NCBI GenBank assembly: GCA_015056655.1
Contig: SVFV01000004.1
Span: forward strand, 1-64,000
From: Butyrivibrio sp.
GTDB taxonomy: Bacteria; Bacillota; Clostridia; Lachnospirales; Lachnospiraceae
Length of the DNA: 64,000 nt
Direction: 5' to 3'
Within the stretch, counting starts at the first letter, position 1, and each line of letters starts with the position of its first letter. The notes beneath the pieces are model-generated. The model worked only from the letters and a program-made list of their open reading frames with translations, made no database searches and had not been told where the DNA came from. Of the stretch, positions 45,837-54,272 are shown piece after piece. Position numbers and translations under genes: made by a program.

Positions 45837-46009
45837 CAAAACACTATATATTGTGGTGCAAAATCAGGGGAGCGGATTCGGCTTATTGATAAGTTTGAGA
45901 ACGATATTTTGAATTGTATATATAATATATCATATTTGTTTAATTTATCAGAAAAACGATTAATAGAACGAAAGTAATCAAATATTAAAAAGATTTTTTT
46001 AAAAATGTA

Positions 46010-46038
46010 TTGACAAATCAAAACGGCAATATTATACT
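46010..46038 (+). promoter_or_regulatory. Near-consensus promoter of the candidate RNA gene
   Basis: TTGACA (46010-46015), a 17-nt spacer and TATACT (46033-46038). It is the strongest promoter match I saw in the window, and no protein gene follows for almost 1 kb. Confidence 0.85.
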
Positions 46039-46044
46039 TCAGAT

Positions 46045-46411
46045 ATAAACAAACGAGATACATCTTAATACTTCAGCAGGTGGCTGAAAGAAAGGAAGGT
46101 ACGGTCCAAAGGGAACATAAGATTTATTACTAAAAACTTATTTATCTAGTTTCGGAAAGGAAGGTACAGTCCACCGAGCAATTTAGTTTGAACCACAAAC
46201 AATAGTGAAATTCCATCACAACTAGTTCGAGTACATGACAAAGTGGCGAAAGATTTAGTCGTCGAACTAACCGTCACAGCATACGAGTGCAAGAGTTAAT
46301 GGAAAGAGCAGGGTTGAGAATTTGGAGGTAAGTCCATTGGACAATGAGACACAATTCAAAATGACTTAAGGGCGAATGATGAATCAGAACATTCGCCCTT
46401 AAGTCTTTTTT
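46045..46411 (+). ncRNA. Unassigned structured non-coding RNA, about 370 nt
   Basis: The start is set by the -10 at 46033-46038 and the end by a 16-bp terminator. A motif of the form GGAAGGTACRGTCCA occurs at 46094-46108 and 46159-46173, and a shorter form (GGAGGTAAGTCCA) at 46324-46336. Local helices include GTTTG/CAAAC, GTGA/TCAC, TAGTTCGA/TCGAACTA and GTCC/GGAC. Seven GGA triplets are scattered through it. No reading frame with a ribosome binding site is seen. I could not match it to tmRNA, RNase P, SRP RNA, 6S RNA or a riboswitch I know. Confidence 0.6.
46363..46411 (+). terminator. Strong terminator of the candidate RNA
   Basis: GACTTAAGGGCGAATG pairs perfectly over 16 bp with CATTCGCCCTTAAGTC around an 11-nt loop, then six T. 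AATTCA/TGAATT can extend the base of the stem. Confidence 0.92.
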
Positions 46412-46424
46412 GAATTAATGAGTT

Positions 46425-46585
46425 CACTCCGCAGGGGTGGGTTAGGGCTAATATTTGTACTTAACTGACGCTTTCGCTCTGTGAAAAACGTAGCGGTTCT
46501 AAGGTGCTAAAAGACAGCACCAAGAACCGACGTTTTTCAAAGCAGCTTCGTACAAATATTTAGCCCTTATTCCCCTTGCGGAGTG
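46425..46585 (-). repeat. Nested palindromic repeat element, copy 2 (inverted relative to copy 1)
   Basis: Read on the minus strand, the core halves match copy 1: 46522-46549 is identical over 28 nt to 14914-14941. The inner stem is GGTGCT/AGCACC instead of ACCCT/AGGGT. The outer arms (46425-46460, 46550-46585) pair as CACTCCGC/GCGGAGTG and GGGCTAATATTTGTAC-like sequence over roughly 30 of 36 positions, but share nothing with the outer arms of copy 1. It starts 13 nt after the RNA terminator. Confidence 0.8.
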
Positions 46586-46996
46586 ATTTTATTAATGGGA
46601 TAGGGGATGGAAATAGTGATCAGTATAGTAAAGAGGATGGAAAATATTAGAACATAATGAGGGTGATAAAAAGCCAGAAAGAAAAATGATAATAGAGGGA
46701 TCAAAATGAGGCTGATTAGAAGGGGATTTGGGTGGGGGTAAACGGTTTTTGATAGAGTAATAGATGTTATTTTAAACACAATATTTTGTGGTTTAATGTG
46801 GGTGAATTGGTAGAAATTGTGGTTGGAATATGGTATAGTTTTTGTAGAAAAAGCGTGATGAATGGGCCGGGGGAAATGGTGGAAATATCAGTTTCTTGGA
46901 TGGCCAGATTTTATGAAGGTCACGAATTCTTATGAGGTAACTTGAGGGTGTTTTGTAGCTGATCGTGGGGGCGATGGCTTGGCCCAGGGAGGTAGT
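46586..46996. other. Gene-free, purine-rich interval
   Basis: About 410 nt before the NagZ-like gene. The plus strand is rich in A and G, with several short GGGG runs. TGGTATAGT at 46831-46839 could be an extended -10 for the gene at 46997. A 70-codon open frame on the minus strand here lacks a ribosome binding site. I see no other structure. Confidence 0.5.
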
Positions 46997-48295
46997 ATGG
47001 ATGGTATGGAAAAGAGGAATGAAATGTCTAGCGGACGTTCAGATAGAGATGAGAGAAGAGAGTTTAGAAGGAAAAGGAGAATCAGAAGTCAGATAATTGC
47101 ATATTCCATGGCTGGAGCGCTTTCAATCGGTGTGATTGCTGCTGTAGGGTATGGAGTCAGTCAGGCTTGTGTAATGATACAGGCTAAGACAGCAGCGAAG
47201 GACGCTTCACTTGAAGAGGCTACTGTTGAGGCTGAGCAGACTGCAGTTTCTTCTCCTGAGGGGACTGTTGTAGAATCTGAGGTAGAAAGCACAGAGGCTA
47301 TGCTTGATAGTATAGTTGATACCTGCCTTTCTGAGATGCCTATTGAAGATAAGGTTGCTGGCTTGTTCATGGTTACACCTGAGGAGCTTACAGGATCTGA
47401 TGCAGTTATAAAGGCTGGAACAGCTACACAGGATGCTTTGTCAGCCAGAGCAGTTGGAGGACTTTATTATTCTTCCAAGAATGCGAAGGATGAGGCTCAG
47501 CTTGCTGATATGCTCACAGCCACTGCTGATATGAGCAAGTATCCACTTTTCCTGGCTACTGCTGAGGTTGGCGGAGAGGATAGTCATATAGCGAAGGCTC
47601 TTTCAATTGATATTCCGGCAGCTCCTGCAGAGATAGCTGCAACTAATGATTCACAGAACGCACTTGATAGTGCTACAAGAATAGCGAAGTATTTAAATGG
47701 CTGCGGATTTAACCTCAATATGGGAATCAGTGCTAATCTTTCAGAGAATAACAATAGTTATGGAACAGATTCTTCCAAGGTTTCTGATATGGTTTCACAG
47801 ACGGTTACTGGTCTTCAGTCCTTTGGAGTTTCAGCTTGTCTGCAGTTCTTCCCTGAGACAACAGATTCAGGAATGAGTGCTGATGAGATGAGCGATGCAC
47901 TGGCACCATTTAGGGCTGGTATTGAAGCTGGAGCAAATATGATTATGGTTTGCTCAGGAACCTCCAGTGGAATAAGTGGTGATCAGACACCTGCTTGTCT
48001 TAGCTCAGCTGTTATCGAGGATACACTTAGACAAAAGCTAGGTTTTGATGGCGTTATTATTACTGATACATTATCTGATTTTTCTGATATGTCATCTGCT
48101 GATGCTGCTGTTATGGCAATTCAGGCAGGTGCTGATATGTTGAATCAGCCGGCTAATTTTGAAGAGGCATATGAGGGTGTTCTTGCTGCAGTTCAGAATG
48201 GAACCATAAGCAGTGAGAGAATCGATGAATCTCTTAGAAGAATTTATAGAATTAAGTACGCTGAGAGAGTTGAGAAAATTAGCGAAGGAAATTGA
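46997..48295 (+). CDS. Membrane-anchored GH3 (NagZ-like) protein with altered catalytic motif
   Basis: A 432-aa protein: basic cytoplasmic start (RRKRRIRSQ-type), one membrane helix at about residues 35-58, an Ala/Glu/Thr-rich linker, then a GH3 N-domain fold. Recognisable blocks are DKVAGLFMVTPEEL, GGLYYSSKNAK, GFNLNMGISANL, KLGFDGVIITDTLSDF (Asp357 at the nucleophile position) and AIQAGADMLNQPANF. Where NagZ has K-H-F-P-G-H-G, this has Q-F-F-P-E-T-T at 283-289, so the catalytic Lys-His-His set is missing. It is probably a non-catalytic glycan-binding paralogue or has changed activity. ATG 46997 follows GGGAGG. Confidence 0.75.
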   Translation: MDGMEKRNEMSSGRSDRDERREFRRKRRIRSQIIAYSMAGALSIGVIAAVGYGVSQACVMIQAKTAAKDASLEEATVEAEQTAVSSPEGTVVESEVESTEAMLDSIVDTCLSEMPIEDKVAGLFMVTPEELTGSDAVIKAGTATQDALSARAVGGLYYSSKNAKDEAQLADMLTATADMSKYPLFLATAEVGGEDSHIAKALSIDIPAAPAEIAATNDSQNALDSATRIAKYLNGCGFNLNMGISANLSENNNSYGTDSSKVSDMVSQTVTGLQSFGVSACLQFFPETTDSGMSADEMSDALAPFRAGIEAGANMIMVCSGTSSGISGDQTPACLSSAVIEDTLRQKLGFDGVIITDTLSDFSDMSSADAAVMAIQAGADMLNQPANFEEAYEGVLAAVQNGTISSERIDESLRRIYRIKYAERVEKISEGN

Positions 48296-48314
48296 TATAC
48301 TGTGAAAACAAAGG

Positions 48315-48347
48315 AAGCCCCAAAGCGTCAGTGCTTTGGGGCTTTTA
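48315..48347. terminator. Bidirectional terminator between convergent genes
   Basis: AAGCCCCAAAGC pairs perfectly with GCTTTGGGGCTT over a 6-nt loop and ends in TTTT. Confidence 0.85.
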
Positions 48348-48371
48348 CCTTGATATTAAATTGTTCAGCGA

Positions 48372-49163
48372 TCAGATAAAGGAATCAAGGATTGAGGAAT
48401 AGTCACTGTTAAGGCTTCCTAATGAGGAATAGGTGGAGCTGTTTGATGCAGCCTTTGAAGCAGAACTCTCAAGGAGAGAAGCTGCTGAGGATATCTGATA
48501 TGCATATCCACTCTTGCCACCGATTACATTCTGGACTGCCTCCATTCCTGATTCTTTCATTTTGTCTTTGTTTAAGGACAGCTTTCCATCTTTGTTAACA
48601 GAGATTCCAATAGAAGATAACTCACTCTTATAGGAGTTTGTGATTTTGGACATATAGGAAACTCTGGTATCAGTAGTCACATCTGATAAATCTGAGGATG
48701 AAGAAATGATGCTGTTATAATCCTTAACAAGGTTTGATACAGCACTCATAATCTTGTTGGTATCGTAGTCAAATACCTTTGACTCTATGCCATCTTCATC
48801 TGTAACATTTTGCCATGATTTATTAAAGACAGAGTCAGAACCTGTCGCCATAAGCTTATCTGCATCGGCACCAAGACTCTTAGCAGATGATGCAATAGAA
48901 GAGTACTGCTTCTTTTCTGCAGCAGCCGACTTTGCAGTGTTGGTTTCTGTCTTTTTTGAATCCTTAGCCTCTGAAGTAGAGGTGTCGTCACTTCCAACTT
49001 TTTTATAGTATGCAGAAACAAGCTTTCCATAACTTCCATTTTTGATAGAAGAATAATCAGAAAGCATTCCTGATAAATTCGATAAATAGTTTGTAGATGA
49101 TGCACCGCCAGAGGAAAGACTGCTGAATAAGGTGGAATAATCCATATTAACGTTTATTCCCAT
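48372..49163 (-). CDS. Short FliD-like (filament cap C-terminal-type) protein
   Basis: A 263-aa Ser-rich protein without signal peptide (MGINVNMDYSTLFSSLSS). Residues about 135-230 resemble the FliD C-terminal region: SAVSNLVKDYNSIISSSSDL, then SYKSELSSIGISVNKDG, LSLNKDKMKESG and a terminal coiled segment. FliD itself is about 450 aa or longer and also has an N-terminal D0 domain; this one is half that size and has no other flagellar genes nearby. Possibly a secreted cap-like or filament-associated protein. I chose ATG 49163 (AAAGGAG 8 nt upstream). Confidence 0.55.
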   Translation of the reverse strand: MGINVNMDYSTLFSSLSSGGASSTNYLSNLSGMLSDYSSIKNGSYGKLVSAYYKKVGSDDTSTSEAKDSKKTETNTAKSAAAEKKQYSSIASSAKSLGADADKLMATGSDSVFNKSWQNVTDEDGIESKVFDYDTNKIMSAVSNLVKDYNSIISSSSDLSDVTTDTRVSYMSKITNSYKSELSSIGISVNKDGKLSLNKDKMKESGMEAVQNVIGGKSGYAYQISSAASLLESSASKAASNSSTYSSLGSLNSDYSSILDSFI

Positions 49164-49287
49164 AGACATCACTCCTTTGATCTAGAGGACCTCGTCCCCG
49201 AAAACAGCATCCATGCTGCTCACATAGTATCTCTACTTAATTTTTATACCAAAACCGTCAAAAATTCAAATGAAAAGACAATAAAGA

Positions 49288-50286
49288 CTATAAAGGATGT
49301 GTAAAACTTTGCGTTTTTTCGGCAAGCCTGTATTCGCGCGGGCTACAGCCATAAATGCGTCTGAATAGTCTGTGGAAAAAGCTGGTGTTGTCATAGCCCA
49401 CAGAATCTGCAATATCAGCTATTGGCGCGTTGGTTCTTGAAAGGAGCATACATGCTCTGTCAAGACGCTTTGACTGTAATAATTCTTTGAAGTTTTTCCC
49501 TGTAGACTGCTTTAGAATTCTGCTTATGGTGTAGATGTCCATGTTCTTTTGCTGGGCAAAATCCTTAAGTGAAGCCTCTTTATAGTTGGTATCTATGTAC
49601 CTGAGAACATCCAGCACCAGCTCCTGCTCATAGGAATTCTGGGAAACATTTATCAGATCTGTATGATTCATCAGATTCAGGAAAAGAAGACCAACTGTTA
49701 TTTGATTCAAGGTTCTGCTGTTTCTCTCGGCTTCAAGCATATTCCAGATGAGATTCTCCATGAGATTTTGTATGGGGAGAACGCCTGAAACGTTGAAGTA
49801 GAGGAAGTTTCCAACCATGTCTTTTTTTGTAAGACAGCTCACAAGAAAGTCACGAAGGGAGTTTGTCTCATTGCCCATCATGGGAAGAACAACATCAAAG
49901 AATTCGGGGAGAATCATGAAGTTAACGGCGATATCGTTTTTTCCGGCCGGACGTATTTCCTGGATAGCATGTTGATTAAGAAAAAGAAGATCACCTTCCT
50001 TTAGCACAATTTCCTGGTTATCCACTATGTGAGTTGTACTTCCCTTTACCATATATATGAATTCTACATAGTTATGAGTGTGCTTGGGAAAATGGACAAA
50101 GCGCACGTGTGGACGCATATCTATGAGACGTCCGTTTTTAAGGACTCTTGCAGAATCGACCTCGTCTGAGGAACTGCCTGAATCCTTGCTGTAGTACAAT
50201 GCGCGGTTAATGGTTGTTTTTCCATCAAGATGTTCCTGTTCTTCTTCTGTTATTGGACTTAATTTTTCTATGAGCTCTTTGTTCAT
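49288..50286 (-). CDS. AraC family regulator with cupin sensor (rhamnose module)
   Basis: A 332-aa regulator. A cupin-like ligand domain (about residues 55-135; HFPKHTHNYVEFIYMVKG with the H-x-H cluster) is followed by a helical linker and a C-terminal AraC DNA-binding domain (LKDFAQQKNMDIYTISRIL, then IADSVGYDNTSFFHRLFRR). Divergent from rhaADB, so it is the likely rhamnose-responsive regulator of that operon, like RhaS/RhaR in role but not shown to be orthologous. A perfect 11-bp inverted repeat lies in the shared intergenic region at 50312-50339. Confidence 0.85.
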   Translation of the reverse strand: MNKELIEKLSPITEEEQEHLDGKTTINRALYYSKDSGSSSDEVDSARVLKNGRLIDMRPHVRFVHFPKHTHNYVEFIYMVKGSTTHIVDNQEIVLKEGDLLFLNQHAIQEIRPAGKNDIAVNFMILPEFFDVVLPMMGNETNSLRDFLVSCLTKKDMVGNFLYFNVSGVLPIQNLMENLIWNMLEAERNSRTLNQITVGLLFLNLMNHTDLINVSQNSYEQELVLDVLRYIDTNYKEASLKDFAQQKNMDIYTISRILKQSTGKNFKELLQSKRLDRACMLLSRTNAPIADIADSVGYDNTSFFHRLFRRIYGCSPREYRLAEKTQSFTHPL

Positions 50287-50311
50287 AAATACTCCATAAG
50301 TATTAGTTTTT

Positions 50312-50339
50312 ATCTGATGTTAATACAGTAACATCAGAT
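50312..50339. promoter_or_regulatory. Perfect inverted repeat, candidate rha operator
   Basis: ATCTGATGTTA, a 6-nt spacer and TAACATCAGAT form a 28-bp perfect dyad 26 bp upstream of the regulator start, in the divergent interval. A shifted second palindrome, AACATCA-GA-TGATGTT, overlaps it. AraC-type sites are usually direct repeats, so a different repressor is possible. Confidence 0.5.
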
Positions 50340-50390
50340 GATGTTTATTTGCAAGAAAGGACGTATTTTTATTCTTTTTAAGACCTTAAA

Positions 50391-50419
50391 TTGGTGCTGG
50401 ATATGATTTAGGATTATAT
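50391..50419 (+). promoter_or_regulatory. Probable rhaADB promoter
   Basis: TTGGTG (50391-50396), a 17-nt spacer and TTATAT (50414-50419). The -35 is imperfect, as expected of an activated promoter. rhaA starts 89 nt after the -10. Confidence 0.45.
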
Positions 50420-50507
50420 AAAAAGACAAATTGCCAGATAGTGGCGGGGATTGAATTACGGCAAAAAACTTTATCTGGTTAAGTAATTGGAGAAGGAAGG
50501 TATAAAG

Positions 50508-51758
50508 ATGACAGTTAAAGAGCGTTATGAAGCAGCAAAAGAGCGCTATTCCAAAATCGGCGTAGATGTAGATAAAGCAGTTGATGAGCTTTCAAAGATA
50601 AGTCTTTCAATGCACTGCTGGCAGGGGGATGACGTAGTTGGTTTTGATCAGAAGGGACCTCTCTCAGGCGGGATTCAGACGACAGGAAATTATCCATATA
50701 AGGCTACAACACCGGATCAGTTGATGCAGGATATAGAGGAGGTTTTCTCTCTTGTTCCCGGAAAGCATAAGCTGAACCTTCACGCAAGCTATGCAGTATT
50801 TGAGGCTGGAGAGTGGGCTGACAGAGATGCCATAGAGCCCAGGCATTTCAAGGCATGGGTTGATTTTGCCAAGAAGCATGGCATTGGACTTGATTTTAAT
50901 CCTACAATGTTTAGTCATCCCAAGGCTGAGGATGCAACACTTTCATCTGAAAATGAAGAAATTAGAAAGTTCTGGATTAACCATTGCAAGGCATGTATCA
51001 GAATTTCAGAGTATTTTGCTACTGAAACAGGCTTTCCCTGCATGATGAATATCTGGATCCCTGATGGATTTAAGGATGTTCCTGCAGACAGGCTCAGCCC
51101 AAGAAAGAGACTAAAGGATTCACTTGATCAGATTCTTTCAATAGATTATGACAAATCTAAGGTTTATGTTGCCGTTGAATCCAAGGTATTTGGAATTGGA
51201 ATGGAGTCAATGACTGTTGGTTCACATGAGTTTTACATGAATTATGCGGCAAAAAATGACATTATGTGTCTTATCGATTCAGGTCATTTCCATCCGACAG
51301 AAAACATAGCAGATAAGCTTTCTTCAATGCTTCTTTTCTATGACAAGATGGCACTTCATGTGACAAGACCTGTTCGTTGGGATTCAGATCATGTCGTTAT
51401 TTATAATGACGACGCTAAGGAAATAGCTCAGGAGATAGTAAAGAATGGCCCTGACCGCTTCTTTATTGGAATGGATTATTTTGATGCAAGCATTAACAGA
51501 GTCTCTGCATGGACTAATGGTATGAGAAACTTCCTGAAGGCACTTTTGAATGCTGAGCTTCAGCCAAATGAGAAGCTTGCAAAGCTTCAGGAGGAGCGCA
51601 ATTTCACTGAGCTTATGTCACTTCAGGAGCGCATAAAGATGATGCCTGTGGGTGATGTTTGGGATTACTACTGCGAAAAGCAGGGAGTACCTACAGAGGA
51701 TGACTGGTTTGAGGCTTGTAAAAAATATGAGGACGATGTCCTTAAACAGCGTGGTTGA
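50508..51758 (+). CDS. rhaA: L-rhamnose isomerase
   Basis: A 416-aa cytoplasmic isomerase that converts L-rhamnose to L-rhamnulose. Family blocks are LSMHCWQGDDVVGF, LDFNPTMFSHPKA, NIWIPDGFKD, the metal-binding CLIDSGHFHPTE and VRWDSDHVV. The length matches known RhaA (about 419 aa). I chose ATG 50508 with AAGGAAGG upstream. First gene of rhaADB. Confidence 0.97.
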   Translation: MTVKERYEAAKERYSKIGVDVDKAVDELSKISLSMHCWQGDDVVGFDQKGPLSGGIQTTGNYPYKATTPDQLMQDIEEVFSLVPGKHKLNLHASYAVFEAGEWADRDAIEPRHFKAWVDFAKKHGIGLDFNPTMFSHPKAEDATLSSENEEIRKFWINHCKACIRISEYFATETGFPCMMNIWIPDGFKDVPADRLSPRKRLKDSLDQILSIDYDKSKVYVAVESKVFGIGMESMTVGSHEFYMNYAAKNDIMCLIDSGHFHPTENIADKLSSMLLFYDKMALHVTRPVRWDSDHVVIYNDDAKEIAQEIVKNGPDRFFIGMDYFDASINRVSAWTNGMRNFLKALLNAELQPNEKLAKLQEERNFTELMSLQERIKMMPVGDVWDYYCEKQGVPTEDDWFEACKKYEDDVLKQRG

Positions 51759-51831
51759 GCGAAATATATTTAAAATAGCGCATGACACAAATTGAAATAA
51801 ATCAGTAAAAATAAAGTTATAGGAGATAAAA

Positions 51832-52677
51832 ATGAAAGTTTTAGATTCAGAATTTGCAAAAGGCTTTTGCCGCATGTGTGTGGACGGTTTTTACCAGGGA
51901 TGGCATGAGAGAAATGGCGGAAACCTTAGCTATCGCATAAAGGATGAGGAAATCGCTTCTGTAAAGGAAGAATTGTCAGAGGATGGCGAGTGGAAGGAAA
52001 TTGGAACCACAGTACCTGATCTTGCAGGCGAATATTTCATGGTTACAGGATCCGGAAAATATTTCAGAAATGTGGAAATTGATCCTGCTGCAAATATCTG
52101 CATTATCAAGGTTGATGATAAGGGTGAGAAATATCAGATTCAGTGGGGGCTTGTTAAGGGCGGAAGACCTACTTCAGAGCTGCCTTCACACCTCATGAAT
52201 CTGGAGGTTTGCAAAAAGAGAAATCCGGAAATAAGGGTTGTTTACCACTGCCACCCTGCTAATACCATAGCTCTTACCTTTGTGCTCCCTCTTGATGGAA
52301 AGGTATTCACAAGAGAAATCTGGGAGATGGCAACAGAATGCCCTGTTGTTTTCCCTGATGGAATTGGTGTTGTACCTTGGATGGTACCCGGAGGAAGAGA
52401 GATTGCTGTTGCAACTTCAGAGATCATGAAAAAGCAGGATGTAGCAATCTGGGCTCACCATGGAATGTTTGCCTGCGGTACAGATTTTGATATGACATTC
52501 GGGCTTATGCATACAGTGGAGAAGGCAGCTGAGGTTCTTGTAAAGGTTATGTCAATGACTGATAGAAAGCGTCAGACAATCGAGCCTGATGATTTCAGGG
52601 CATTGAATGAGCCTTTTGGAATAAAGGTAAATGAGGAATGCCTTTATGAAAAGAAGACCGATATTATCGGTGGTTGA
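51832..52677 (+). CDS. rhaD: Rhamnulose-1-phosphate aldolase
   Basis: A 281-aa class II (zinc) aldolase that splits L-rhamnulose 1-phosphate to dihydroxyacetone phosphate and L-lactaldehyde. GWHERNGGNLSYR is the phosphate-binding start, VVYHCHPANTIAL supplies the H-x-H zinc ligands and AIWAHHGMFACG the third His. AGGAGA lies just upstream of the ATG. Confidence 0.96.
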   Translation: MKVLDSEFAKGFCRMCVDGFYQGWHERNGGNLSYRIKDEEIASVKEELSEDGEWKEIGTTVPDLAGEYFMVTGSGKYFRNVEIDPAANICIIKVDDKGEKYQIQWGLVKGGRPTSELPSHLMNLEVCKKRNPEIRVVYHCHPANTIALTFVLPLDGKVFTREIWEMATECPVVFPDGIGVVPWMVPGGREIAVATSEIMKKQDVAIWAHHGMFACGTDFDMTFGLMHTVEKAAEVLVKVMSMTDRKRQTIEPDDFRALNEPFGIKVNEECLYEKKTDIIGG

Positions 52678-52728
52678 GCGATTTTTAAAAGAAGTAACAT
52701 GCGTTACTAAATAAGGATGGGACTAATT

Positions 52729-54162
52729 ATGAGTGATACCAGATACTATCTTGCTATAGATATTGGGGCGTCATCTGGCAGACATATTCTGGGAAAAGTA
52801 GAGAATGGCAAAATAGTCTACGAGGAGATCCACCGCTTTTATAACGGAATGGCAGAGGAAGATGGCCACAAGATTTGGGATACTGAGAGCCTGTTTAATG
52901 AAATTTTAGCAGGAATGAAAAAGTGTCATGATATTGGCAAAGTACCTGTTTCAATGGGAATAGATACCTGGGGAGTTGATTATGTTCTTCTAGATGGAAA
53001 AGGTAATAAGCTTGGAAAAAGCTATGCATACAGAGATTCCAGGACAACAGGAATGGATAAAGAGGTTTATAAAGTTATCCCGGAAAATTACCTCTATGAA
53101 AGAACAGGAATTCAAAAGGCGATTTTTAACACAATATATCAGCTTGAAGCTTCTTTAAGGCAAGAGCCGGAAACCCTTGAAAAAGCTGAAAGTTTTTTGA
53201 TGATGCCAGATTATTTCCATTTCCTCCTGACAGGTGTAAAGAAGCAGGAATACACAAACGCTACTACAGGACAGCTTGTAAATCCTGAAACAAAGAAATG
53301 GGATATGGAATTGATTGAAAAGCTCGGCTTTCCGACTAGGCTTTTTGGTGAGCTTTCAATGCCTGGAACCTTTGTGGGTGAGCTTACAAAGGAAATTCAG
53401 GAAAAGGTCGGCTTTAATTGCAAGGTGGTTTTACCTGCAACTCATGATACCGGCTCAGCAGTTATGAGCGTTCCAAGTGTCCTTGATGATGTGCTTTATA
53501 TTTCATCTGGAACCTGGTCATTGTTTGGATGTGAAGCATTATCTGCTGACTGTTCTCCTAAAGCCAGAAAAGCTAACTTTACAAATGAAGGCGGATATGA
53601 CTATAGATTCAGATTTCTTAAGAATATCATGGGACTTTGGATGATTCAGTCTGTAAAGAAGGAGTTTGAGGAAGGCTATGACTATCCTGAAAAAACTGGA
53701 AATGAGGATTATTCCTTTGCAAACCTTTGTCTGGAAGCGGAGAAGGCGGATATTGACTCTATAGTAGATGCCAATTCAGAGGCTTTTCTTGCCCCTGATT
53801 CCATGATATGCGCAGTACAGAAGGAATGCGAAAGGACCGGGCAAAAAGTCCCGGTAACTCCATGGGAAATAGCGAGAGTTATTTATAGATCTCTTGCAGC
53901 TTGTTATCAGAAAGCGTATGAAGAAATCGAGGAAATAACAGGTAGAAGCTTTGATGCAATTAACATTGTTGGAGGCGGATCTAATGCCGATTATTTAAAC
54001 AGACTCACAGCTCAGTTTACTGGTAAGAAGATATATGCAGGACCAGGAGAAGCTACAGCGATTGGTAATCTTGGAGCACAGATGATAGCTGACGGGCTTT
54101 TTGAAGGGCTTACAGATTTTAGAAGCTGCGTGTTTGAATCCTTTGGTGTTAAGGAATATTGA
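52729..54162 (+). CDS. rhaB: Rhamnulokinase
   Basis: A 477-aa FGGY-family sugar kinase that phosphorylates L-rhamnulose. YLAIDIGASSGRHILG is the phosphate-1 motif, GIDTWGVDYVLLD the sugar-binding region, and ATHDTGSAV and IVGGGSNADYLNRL the C-terminal ATP-site blocks. I chose ATG 52729, supported by AAGGATGGG; the ATG at 52717 would sit inside that site. It completes rhaA-rhaD-rhaB. Confidence 0.95.
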   Translation: MSDTRYYLAIDIGASSGRHILGKVENGKIVYEEIHRFYNGMAEEDGHKIWDTESLFNEILAGMKKCHDIGKVPVSMGIDTWGVDYVLLDGKGNKLGKSYAYRDSRTTGMDKEVYKVIPENYLYERTGIQKAIFNTIYQLEASLRQEPETLEKAESFLMMPDYFHFLLTGVKKQEYTNATTGQLVNPETKKWDMELIEKLGFPTRLFGELSMPGTFVGELTKEIQEKVGFNCKVVLPATHDTGSAVMSVPSVLDDVLYISSGTWSLFGCEALSADCSPKARKANFTNEGGYDYRFRFLKNIMGLWMIQSVKKEFEEGYDYPEKTGNEDYSFANLCLEAEKADIDSIVDANSEAFLAPDSMICAVQKECERTGQKVPVTPWEIARVIYRSLAACYQKAYEEIEEITGRSFDAINIVGGGSNADYLNRLTAQFTGKKIYAGPGEATAIGNLGAQMIADGLFEGLTDFRSCVFESFGVKEY

Positions 54163-54207
54163 AAATTAAATATTATAGAAATTCTCATATCGTCCTTTTA
54201 TTTGGCG

Positions 54208-54237
54208 TTTACAAATAAGTTTGCTGTATTGTACAAT
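54208..54237 (+). promoter_or_regulatory. Sigma-A type promoter
   Basis: TTTACA (54208-54213), an 18-nt spacer and TACAAT (54232-54237), 35 nt before the gene at 54273. Confidence 0.5.
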
Positions 54238-54272
54238 GATGTGGAACATTTGTGAAAGCATGAGGTTTACGT

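Noticed and set aside
46045..46411. RNase P RNA, tmRNA, SRP RNA or 6S RNA
   Set aside because: GGAAGGTACGGTCC only loosely recalls the RNase P P4 box and the other conserved regions are missing; there is no tRNA-like end, SRP tetraloop motif or 6S-like open-bubble structure.
46567..46779. 70-codon hydrophobic minus-strand frame
   Set aside because: It starts with GTG without a ribosome binding site, runs into the outer arm of the palindrome, and its hydrophobicity follows from the purine-rich opposite strand.
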